Position numbers and translations under genes: made by a program. From the NCBI GenBank assembly GCA_963556495.2, contig OY747711.1:35838414-35902413 (forward strand): a DNA stretch of 64,000 nucleotides. The letters are read 5' to 3'. Positions within the stretch are counted from its first letter, which is position 1. Each line of letters starts with the position of its first letter. Below, piece after piece: positions 1 through 8,409 of this stretch. This stretch comes from Valencia hispanica (taxonomy: Eukaryota; Chordata; Actinopteri; Cyprinodontiformes; Valenciidae). The notes beneath the pieces are model-generated. The model was not told the DNA's origin. It searched no databases and was given only the letters and a program-made list of their open reading frames with translations.

Positions 1-239
1 TTGCCATTTCAAATCTCTGCGCTGTCCATCTCGGTGGTTGTGTCCTTGGGCAAGACACTTCAACCTGTTGCCTGCTGGTGGTGGTCAGAGGGCCTGGTGG
101 AGCCTGTGTCTGGCTGCCTCGCTTCTGTCAGTGTGCCCCAGGGCAGCTGTGGCTACAATGTAGTAGCTTGCCACCATCAGCCTGTGAATTGGTGCGTGAA
201 TGACTGAATGTAGTGTAAAGTGCTTTGTGGTCCTCTGAC
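1..239 (-). repeat. Dispersed fish repeat (family R1), first part
   Basis: This is one of three copies in the window of a SINE- or LINE-tail-like repeat. The others are at 5250-5597 and 16243-16495. Shared blocks are a core reading like 'ttgggcaagacacttcaacc' in this orientation and a 'gtgtaaagtgctttg' block near the end. The expected continuation, 'gtgctatacaaatgcag', is found only at 845-862, so this copy is split by about 600 bp of other DNA. The open frame across it is the repeat itself, not a gene. I cannot assign a named family. Confidence 0.65.
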
Positions 240-837
240 TGAGGTTGCTTCTACACTAACACGGCTAATCTTATGCAGGGTATATCCCACCTAACCTTAT
301 ACCTGTCCACACACACACACAAAGCATCGTTTACGACCCCTTCCTCCCCTCCGCCTGCTGGCGCAACCCCGACCTAGTAGGCATGTGCGAAAAAAAGGCA
401 GACCCACATATATGACGTCACAGTCACCTCTGACCTGGAAGTACATCCTCCCCATGGTTACCCGGCAGATGTAAACATTGAAGAAGAAGCAAGAAGTTTA
501 CTTCTGATCTGCGACTTGTTGGGCATAGTCAGTGGAAATGGCTGTTCACAAGAAGAGAGATTTCTTTGTTTACCTTTGAGTGTTCACCGGTTGTTATTAA
601 GTTGGCTGTGGCGTGTGTTTTCTGACGTCACTTCCTTACCAAACTCAGTTCTTAAACACCTAAAGAATCCACACCAATCCAAAAGCCGGAGATTTAAGAA
701 ATAGACGGCCCTCTTAGCCATGTAAAAAAATATCCGGGGAGGGGAACCTTAAACGATGGGCTAGTGTGGCCGAGACGGGGTATTGACTAAATATTTACTT
801 GTTTAAGCACTTAAATGGCCTAATGTAGACAGGGCCG
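240..837. mobile_element. Probable non-autonomous DNA transposon splitting repeat R1
   Basis: The interval separates the two halves of an R1 repeat, which is the main evidence that it is an insertion. Its ends are weakly inverted: a 'tctacacta' block near the left end and, read in reverse, 'tctacatta' at the right end. I could not define a clean target duplication. No coding capacity was seen. The superfamily is unassigned and the boundaries are good to about 10 bp. Confidence 0.4.
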
Positions 838-872
838 GAAGAAGTGCTATACAAATGCAGGCCATTTACCTT
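838..872 (-). repeat. Dispersed fish repeat (family R1), second part
   Basis: The block 'gtgctatacaaatgcaggcc' matches the end of family R1 ('tatatagcgcttt' type in the other orientation at about 5292). It is the continuation of the piece at 1-239. Confidence 0.5.
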
Positions 873-1129
873 TTTTGTAGCAAGGGGAAATGTGCAGAAG
901 AGTACATTCCTTCATGTGTCCAATATTTGTTTGAATCTCCACACAGGATTTTAACTTTTTGTCCTTTTCATATGCTGTGGATTACTTGGTGTAAAAGCTG
1001 TTTATTTTTACAACTATTATCAACACCTTTGTTGTTCATTCCTTATAGACACTCATGGTGCCTTGTTAAAATATTCATACCATTTTTTAATTTGTTCACG
1101 TTTGCTTTCAAATATTTTATTTTGGATTT

Positions 1130-1520
1130 TATCTAAGAGATCAACACAAAGTTGGAAAATGAACTTGGTTTTCACTTTTTTTATTTTTCACAAATAAAAA
1201 TGTGAAAAATACGGTGTGAATTTATAATCAAGAACCCCCGACTCAATATTATGTTGTCTCCAGTTCTTTGCACTTTTAGAGACTGGATGTTTTTTTTTCT
1301 TATTTCTATTTAGGAAAATAGCTTCAGCTTAGTCAGATAGAGAATATCTGGGAACATGAGTTTCAACATTTGGCTCAAATTCCCATCTGACTAAAGCACC
1401 TTCCTCAACATGTTTGCTGTGTCCTCAATTTGGCTTTTTGCCAATGGTGGATTGCTATATGGGCAATATGGCTCTCAAGCCTTAGGGAGGCATGATCTGA
1501 GGGTTGAAAAAAAATCTGTC
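1130..1520 (-). mobile_element. Strongly decayed Tc1-like fragment
   Basis: Several short blocks line up in order with the better preserved Tc1-like copy at 50314-51296. They include a start resembling 'tgtgaatacttttg'-type terminal sequence, 'tagagactgg', 'tagcttcagcttagtcagat' and 'caacatgtttgctgtgtcc'. Divergence is high and no frame survives. Recognised by eye only. Confidence 0.4.
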
Positions 1521-2186
1521 AGTTGCACCTAATAAATTTTCTGTTGCGTATTTTCCATGACGGTTTATTAGAGGTTAGAATGTGTTGTGCATGAATGAAG
1601 CTAATTATTTGACCACAGTTTGAGATTCAGCTCATATAAAAGGTCTATTGCATTGTTTTCATAAAGACCTAAACTCTGCACTGGATTATACCTCAAAGTT
1701 AAAAATACTTTTGCACACTAACAAAAACGTTGATGAACTATCAAGTCTATTTAATTGATTGAGTTTTATTACAAATAAAAGGTTTGCAGGAAGGATGTTC
1801 AAAAAGTTAGTTTAGCTATATGTATGCTGTATGTGGGTTGGCAGGAGAGTTGGGCGGGATGTTGGTGTTAGGGAAGTATAAACAGTAGCTTTCCAGGGCA
1901 CAGTGCTTTTGGTAAAGGGGAAAAAAAATGTCTTTCTTTTTTTTTTTTTTTCAAGGTTTTTTTTGTTGCTACTTGTATAAAGGCCAGATTCATCAGTGCA
2001 ATATAGATCTCCTGTCAGCAGATTCTACCACCTGAAGCTTTGCAGCTTCCTCCAGATTCACTAATGCTCTCTTTGCCCAGAATGTCAGTTTAGGGGAATG
2101 ACCACGTCTGCTTTGTTCTTTGGTCTTCACAATGCTGTTTATTCACTATTATTCTTTAACAAACCTCTGAGGCTTTCAGAGAACAG
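1521..2186. other. No gene recognised
   Basis: AT-rich sequence with a T homopolymer near 1936-1952. No coding exon or repeat family was recognised. Confidence 0.4.
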
Positions 2187-2225
<39 letters not shown>

Positions 2226-2226
2226 C
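2187..2226. repeat. (AT)n microsatellite
   Basis: About 40 bp of nearly pure AT dinucleotide with one 'ac' interruption. Confidence 0.95.
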
Positions 2227-2420
2227 TGAGACTACATTACACAAAAGTTGATTATTTTAAATAATTAGGTGACTTCTAAAAGTATTTTTTTTGTAGGGAG
2301 TGGGAATTTAAGGGGCTACATACAGAAGTGTCATCAAGAAGTATGTCATACTTCATCAAGTGACTTTGTATTATTTGCTGCAATAATCAGATCATCGACC
2401 CAGATTAACAAATTTAATTT

Positions 2421-2632
2421 CCCATCCATCCATCCATCCATCCATCCATCCATCCATCCATCCATCCATCCATCCATCCATCCATCCATCCATCCATCCA
2501 TCCATCCATCCATCCATTATCTGTACTCGTCCATCCTATACAGGGTTGTGGGGGGCTGGTGCCTATCTCCAGCTGTCACGGGGCGAGATGCGGGGTACAC
2601 CCTGGACAGGTCGCCAGTCCAATTTTCCAGTT
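2421..2632 (-). repeat. V-SINE 3' end with (CATC)n tail
   Basis: A 96-bp pure CATC array (GATG on the other strand) is followed by about 115 bp that match, in reverse, the 3' part of the V-SINE at 31206-31550: 'ggctggtgcctatctccag' and 'ggacaggtcgccagtcc'. A (GATG)n tail on the element explains the array. The frame reading through it (repeated PSIH) is not a gene. Confidence 0.7.
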
Positions 2633-3406
2633 AAATTTTCTATATTCAGTTTGTTTGCTAGAAACACAATGATCTGCTTCATTCTGTATGAAACAATTTT
2701 CCCAAAGACAATCATGTAGCATTTTGTTCCAGTTCCTTCTGACTGCTTTAATCTATAATGATTTGTTCAACTTGAGCACAAACTTTTCACCTGTTTCTGA
2801 CTTGATTTCAAAACCTTCAGGTTGTTCAATTTACACTTTGCAGTCAATAGAGGCGTGCAGATAAGATGTTTTTACATCCATCCTTCCAAGTCATTCTGTG
2901 CTGCAAGTTGCAATAATATATGTACAGAATATATTTGCAGTTAGAGAAAATGTTTCTTTATAATCTACTCCAGCTACTAGTACTTGACTGTATCCTTTCA
3001 CTACATAGCTAGCCTTATATGTCTCTGTTATATCTGCATTTTCTTTAATAGCATAAACCAATCTGCCCCCCACTGTGGATTTACCTTCAGGTAGGGGTTA
3101 ATGTAAATTCATTGTTTTCTTCTAGTGACTTCATTTCTTCCTGCATAGCTCTTGTCCACATTTCAGACTTTGCTGAAGTGATGGCCTTGATCAATATCTG
3201 TGGAATATTATTTAGCACTCTAACAATAATCACCATCAGTTGTTAGCTCATCACCTTCAACCACTTTAAACTCAGTCATTTAAGTACTTGGGACGATTCC
3301 ATTCCCTCTAAGGATAGTGTGTACTCTCACTTTCTTCAATCTGAGTGTTGGTTTCTGTTCCGAAGGCTTCAATCTCTGTACCATGCTTCACTTCAACACT
3401 TTGTTC

Positions 3407-4014
3407 AAGTACGTTTACATGCACAGCTAAATCGACCCTTTTTGAGTAATCGGACTAAAGACTTCCCTCCTGCAGCGAGCCGAGTCCCAGTTTACATGTC
3501 CATCAGAAAATCGAATTATTAAATGAAGTACGTTCCACTCCCTGAAGATAGATGGCGATATGCGCCCTTACGAGTTAGCCTAATAGCGGTTAGCTTCCAG
3601 CTGCATTCAGGCAGTAAACTGAGGCTGGTGGGAGTGAAGCAGACGGAGTTAAAGCAGGATATTCACAGTAACAACGCATCGCCTCTTCGTAAGTCCAAAC
3701 ATGCACTGATTGGCCGCTTACGTTTGTCTTAGATGCCATATGCCTCTTATAACACTACTGTTGTTAGTGCTGGGTCGGATTTCCGGCTCTCCAAACTTCC
3801 CGAGGTGGGTGCGCGAGTGAGGGCGGGGCCGGGGGGGCTGGTTGCAGAGTAATCTGATTTGAATCGCATTATCCAACAAGAGTAGTCGAGCTTCTGAAAA
3901 TCCAGTTCGGTTCGATTCCAGCCGGACTAAGGTGTATACATGCATTGTAAAAGTCTGATTTCAGTCGGACTAAGGCAATAATTCGAATTTCTCCTGCTTC
4001 ATGTAAACGTACTT
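3407..4014. mobile_element. 608-bp MITE with 15-bp perfect terminal inverted repeats
   Basis: The left end 'aagtacgtttacatg' (3407-3421) is the exact reverse complement of 'catgtaaacgtactt' (4000-4014). It lies inside the Ty1/copia fragment, so it is an insertion. Internal sequence is partly GC-rich (near 3800-3840) and non-coding. The flanking bases do not show a convincing target duplication, so the superfamily is open. Confidence 0.75.
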
Positions 4015-4194
4015 TTAGATATGGGGGGGGGGTAAGCTCGACAAAGATCACATCTGTTTGACATGAGTGTTCAATCACAGTCTTTGTTACAAACTTCACT
4101 AACCTATGCTTAGGCACCATTCCTTTATCAGGATAATAAACCAAATACGCGGGGCTGTTCCTATCATGTTCTTATCATGCTGTTCCTATCATAA

Positions 4195-6255
4195 CTAACA
4201 GATATCCCTCTCTCACTTACCTACCAGCTACTGTCCCATATCCCTTATTAATGTTGATCTTAAAATAATCTGCAAAGCCCTTGCAAAGAGGTTAGAGAAA
4301 GTTACTCCTCTTATAATACATCCTGACCAAACTGGTTTTATAAAAGGGAGGCATCATCCACAAATTCACGTGGATTCATAGATTTAATAGATTATTCTTA
4401 CTGTAAAAAACATTGAAACTAATATATCATCTTTTATTGCAGAAAAAGCATTTGATAGAGTTAACTCTTACTCAAGAGTTTCAAATTATTCTATAAATTG
4501 GTTAAAATCTAAGTTTCTTCCAATCAATTGTTCTTTGCGGAATTCCATTAATACACAACTGCAGTCAGGGAATATTACGTAGAGTATTTAGGTATCAATG
4601 TCTCACCAAGACTGGCGGATTTAACAAAGCTAAACAACACCCCACTTTTAAAAAAAGTGGAAGATGATCTTGCTAGATGGAAATCCCTACCCATATCACT
4701 TATGGGAAGGGTTGCACCAATAAAAATGATGGTTTTGCCCAGGATAAACTACCTATTCTCAATGATTCCAAGCAAACAATCACTGGATTGGTTTAGCTTC
4801 CATCTCTAAATTTCTTTGGAAAGATAAACCCACACATATTGGCATAAAAACACTACAGAAGACCAAATATAAAGGAGGTCTAGATCTACCGAACTTTCAT
4901 CATTATTTCTTAGCCAATGTACTCCAATACATCTCAAGATGGTTAAAACATAGCTATCTAGATGAGTCCTGGATAGACGTAGAACAGACAATATATGAAA
5001 TGAGATAAAAATTCAAGACCTACCCTTTATTAGCTCAAATATAAAATGACACGAATGCTTTAAAAGCATTAATATCAGCTCTTCTCTGACATCATGGTGG
5101 GAGTTTCTAAAAATGACAGAGTACTCACTAATCCCATGCGGGCATACACCCATCTGGAATAACCCTGAAATCATACAAAAAAAAGTATGATACATTTTCC
5201 AGACTGGGGGTGTAAAATAATTGAATACCTGGAACACATAATTGAAGGAACAGACTTTATAATAATAATAATAATAATAATAATAATGGTTGCATTTATA
5301 TAGCGCTTTTTGAGACCCTCAAAGCACTTTACAACTCCATTATTTATTCACTCTCACATTCCCACACTGGTGAAAGCAAGCTACGATTGTAGCCACAGCT
5401 GCCCTGGGGCAGACTGACAGAAGTGAGGCTACCATATCGCGCCATCGGCCCCTCTGGCCAACACCAATAGGCAGGTAGGTGAAGTGTCTTGCCCAAGGAC
5501 ACAACGACATGTAGCAGGCGGAAGCAGAAATTGAAGCCACGATTTCTGGGTCGCAGGCCGACAACTCTATCGCTGAACTTCAGCTGCCCCACTTTATCTG
5601 ATTTAGTATACAAATTACACCATATGGGATTGACAAAAATAAAATTTTAGAATATCAACAAATTAAATCTATTATAAAAGGTAAATTTAGGCTCAATACA
5701 GTTGAGTTACAAATGGCAGCAAGAGTTTTAGATATTTAATCTCACCCTCCCCCCAAATTGCTGTCTAGAGTTTACAGGTCATTATCTACATTAGATGAAT
5801 TAATAGCCCTTCCTATTTCACAATGGGAGGTGGACATATCAGTCAGCTTGGACCAAACGTTCTGGTCTCAGATATGTTTAAGGACCTTTAAAATAACTAA
5901 AAATCCCAATTTACTTAATACAATACAAAATCCTTCATAGAGCACACTATACAGGTCAATGAATGTTGTGGATCGGTTTTACATTGTCTAATACCTGCTT
6001 AAAATGCATAGGCAATATACCTGATAATTATATCCATGCACTTTGGTTCTCTCCACCTGTTCAGAGATTTTGGTACCAGATATGTGAGGACTTATCAAAC
6101 TGAAAGAACACAAAGTTAGTTAAAATGGTTTACATTGCCTTATGCATGACTAAGAAGACTATCGAACTGAAAAAAAAAATGCTCCTAATAATAATCAGAT
6201 CTCTTGTTGGACCACACTGGTCTTGAGACAGCCTATTCCTCCAAATCTGATCAAT
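4195..6255 (+). pseudogene. L1-clade LINE ORF2 remnant (reverse transcriptase and C-terminal region)
   Basis: Plus-strand translation in shifting frames gives L1-type RT blocks in order: [12 protein letters not shown] and an [10 protein letters not shown] block near 4240-4350, EKAFDRVN at about 4440, then LARWKSLPISLMGRV and LPRINYLFSMIP around 4665-4770. The 3' region at 5940-6110 has the C-terminal cysteine/histidine part (CLKC, then HALWFSPPVQRFW). Many stops and frameshifts, plus an insertion at 5250-5597, show it is dead. It continues into a 3' UTR at 6474-7890. Confidence 0.8.
5250..5597 (+). repeat. Dispersed repeat family R1 with (AAT)n
   Basis: An (AAT)n run at about 5258-5287 is followed by 'tatatagcgctttttgagac', 'aaagcactttacaactcc' and 'cttgcccaaggacacaacg'. 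It interrupts the L1 ORF2 remnant, whose sequence resumes at about 5598. Minus-strand frames here are shadows of the repeat. Confidence 0.75.
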
Positions 6256-6473
6256 ATCTCTGGGCTCCTGGGGCGTCGCGTGGTGCAGTGGTTAGAGCGG
6301 GCACCCCATGTGCAGAGCCTTCAGTCCTCAAGGCGGCCGTCCCCGGTTCGAGTCCCGTCCCAGGCGACCTTTGCCATATGTCTTCCCCCACCTCTCTCCC
6401 CCTTCAAAAACTCTGTCCACTGTCAATAAAGGCCACTTAGGCCCAAAAACCCTTTAAAAAAATCTCTGGGCTC
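6256..6473 (+). mobile_element. tRNA-derived SINE with 12-bp target-site duplication
   Basis: The element body is 6268-6461. It is flanked on both sides by 'atctctgggctc' (6256-6267 and 6462-6473), a perfect 12-bp duplication. The head has RNA polymerase III promoter boxes: box A 'tggtgcagtgg' near 6281 and box B 'ggttcgagtcc' near 6345. It ends in an A-rich tail. The perfect duplication suggests a fairly young insertion into the L1 remnant. Because of tail and duplication I call it a SINE, not a tRNA gene. Confidence 0.9.
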
Positions 6474-7167
6474 GTTTGATTGGCTCTAACACCTAATTTT
6501 GGTGGGGAACCTTTGGTTTTGTCGTTTGGGACATTGTTGTTGGGGTTAGGGGCGCCTGGGGGAGGTCTTTGGGGATGGGATCGCTAGGCGGATTGGCCGC
6601 TGGGTGCCGTGGACCCCGCCTGGGGTAGGGCTTTGGCGGCTATGAGTGGTAACACTTGGTGGCTGCATGAGGTGCCTTTGGGGGGTTGCAATGGCGGACA
6701 TGGGTTACTGGCCTAGTAGCCGTGCTGCTCCTGGGTGGGTCTAGGGTAGTCTTGAGTCCTCTGGGTTCTTGGGAATCGCGCCCTGGCTGTGGTCCTGGCT
6801 GGGGGTCGGCCAGTGTGGGTGTCTCTGTTGCTGTTGTGTGGGGGGTTGTGGTTGCCTGGTGGCCGATGTGTGTTGCCTCCCCCCCATTTCTAACTGTCAT
6901 TACTGGATGGCCCGGGGTGGCAGCGGTGTATGTCGGCCATCTCCTCTGCTCCTCTGTTGGGGGGTGCATAAGCACTGCGTTGGTCTGCCTGGGGCTCCTG
7001 TGCTCTGGGGTTCCCTTGGACATCTATGACTCTGATCCACTTCATGTCTGAGTCGATTCCTGGGAGGCAAATCGATGGCTCCTCACACTAGCTATTGAAC
7101 ACTCGTATGGAGAAACCATATATGCACCAACATGTTCATACATACACGCACACACACCCACACACAT

Positions 7168-7447
7168 ATACGCACGTCTTGCTATCCTTGTGTTGACATT
7201 GTATTGACTTCCATTGATTTTACTATGCCTAACCCGGACACTTTCCCTAAACCTAACCATTACTGATACATGCCTAACCCTAATCTAAACCTAAACCTAA
7301 TTCACACCATACCTCTAAACCTAACTAGTAGAGTTTAATAGCTAGTTAAACATTGTGGGGACCAGGCAAAATGTCCTCACAACTACAAATGTCCACACAA
7401 GGGTGGTGGGCTGTCAAAGGTTGGTCCTCACAAGTATAGCTATACAT

Positions 7448-7448
<1 letters not shown>
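7168..7448 (+). mobile_element. CA-microsatellite-resident repeat (family C), copy 1
   Basis: This 281-bp unit lies between CA-rich tracts (7141-7165 and 7449-7511) and is nearly identical to the reverse complement of 17357-17639. Its ends carry an imperfect inverted repeat: 'gctatccttgtg' at the left and 'cacaagtatagc' at the right. The middle contains degenerate telomere-like stretches such as 'ccctaaacctaacc'. The L1 copy at 44161-44300 has the same L1 flanks with only a short CA run between them, so this is an insertion. No coding capacity. Confidence 0.7.

Positions 7449-7511
<63 letters not shown>
7449..7511. repeat. (CA)n microsatellite
   Basis: About 62 bp of pure CA dinucleotide at the right edge of family C copy 1. 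Confidence 0.97.
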
Positions 7512-7514
<3 letters not shown>

Positions 7515-7944
7515 TCCACATGCATACAGTGTTTATAGATGCCTTCTTGGGCTTAGGTTACCATTACTAAATCTTGTAATAATCGATACCATTAGCTTTT
7601 CAGTGACACTGTTATTGTATTTACATATCTATTTGTGAGTTGTGGTTGTGTAGTTCTTGGTCCGCAATGTTTGATTTGTTTTTTCATTGTTTTTTCCCTC
7701 TACCTGCCGTCCTGCGCGTGTAGAGACGGACTGTTTTTTTTTTCTTGTGTTTTCTTTGTTCCCCTTCCTCTCTTGTATCTTTGACTTAACCTCTTCCTCT
7801 TAATATTTTTTCGCTACCTCTCTTCATCTTCTTTATTTCTTCCCCTTTATTTTTCATCTATGTGTCCATAATATCAGAAAAAAGCCCGCAGACAAAAAAG
7901 AAAAGTTTCATTCTTCAAACTGATCACTCAAGGTTTTCCTTTAC

Positions 7945-8184
7945 CTGCATAATAGTCCCACTGTATTTGCAGGCCTTTTTCCATCATCTGGGGCATCTCA
8001 ATTTGTGAGGGAAATACTTCAAGAACCTGAATTAATTTCCTTTTTGCTTTGGGTTTTTTTGAAGCATCATTGTTGCCTTCTTCGTCATCATCCTGCTCTG
8101 GTGTATGTAGTATTGTGTCTTTGAGTCCGAGCAGGCGCAGGTGGCCAAAAAACGTTGTCTCCCACAACTCATAGTTATTTTCAT
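7945..8184 (-). CDS. Candidate exon of an unrecognised gene
   Basis: An 80-residue minus-strand open segment is bounded by a plausible acceptor ('caacgtag', AG at 8186-8185) and a good donor ('gcag|gtaaag', GT at 7944-7943), with intron phase 1 at both ends. The peptide begins ENNYELWETTFFGHLRLLGL, has an acidic stretch (EQDDDEEG), then a lysine-rich stretch (KKPKAKRK). I do not recognise the family. The hAT element inserted 12 bp upstream of the acceptor. It could also be a remnant of a transposon gene or a chance frame. Confidence 0.3.
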
Positions 8185-8409
8185 CTACGTTGAAACTAGG
8201 GCTGTCATTTTAACGCGTTAATTAGATCAATTAATTAGAGCGTAAAATAACGCGTCATAAATTTTAACGCACGATTAATTATACAATTCGAACATTTCAG
8301 AGTTGGCCACTTTGACCCCCGTACATGCGACTGGTTACGTCACTTCATGCGCCGTTAGTAGAGGCTAGTCCATACAACAAACAGAGCGGGCTGAGGTGAG
8401 CACAGAGAA

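Larger units (their letters stand above)
2270..4170 (-). mobile_element. Ty1/copia retrotransposon fragment, interrupted
   Basis: Three minus-strand blocks read as copia polyprotein in the expected order. At 4160-4015 is an integrase/RT linker piece ending PKHRLVKFVTKTVIEHS. At about 3130-2636 is the start of the reverse transcriptase (KENADITETYKASYVVKGYS, then a block like LKQSGRNWNKML). At about 2415-2270 is the active-site strand WVDDLIIAA, the copia version of the YxDD motif. A MITE (3407-4014) separates the first two blocks and a V-SINE tail with (CATC)n (2421-2632) the last two. Stops and missing parts make it non-functional. No LTRs were found. Confidence 0.7.
6474..7890 (+). mobile_element. 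L1-clade LINE 3' UTR (G-rich), with internal insertion
   Basis: Sequence from 7630 to 7880 ('ggttgtgtagttc', 'ttccccttcctctcttgtat', 'gtgtccataatatcag') matches the L1 3' ends at 13100-13868 (-), 43650-45786 (-) and 51486-51887 (+). Upstream, 6540-7090 is very G-rich and corresponds to the GC-rich part of the copy at 44160-44700. The frames here are not genes. A CA-tract-resident element interrupts it at 7168-7448. Confidence 0.7.

Noticed and set aside
2269..2634. Plus-strand protein with PSIH repeats
   Set aside because: It is translation of the (CATC)n array and V-SINE tail.
6281..6352. tRNA gene
   Set aside because: Box A and B are present, but the unit carries a non-tRNA body, an A-rich tail and a 12-bp target duplication, so it is a SINE.
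7235..7310. Interstitial telomere repeat (CCCTAA)n
   Set aside because: The repeats are degenerate and are shared with the second family C copy at 17.5 kb, so they are part of that element, not a telomere fusion trace.
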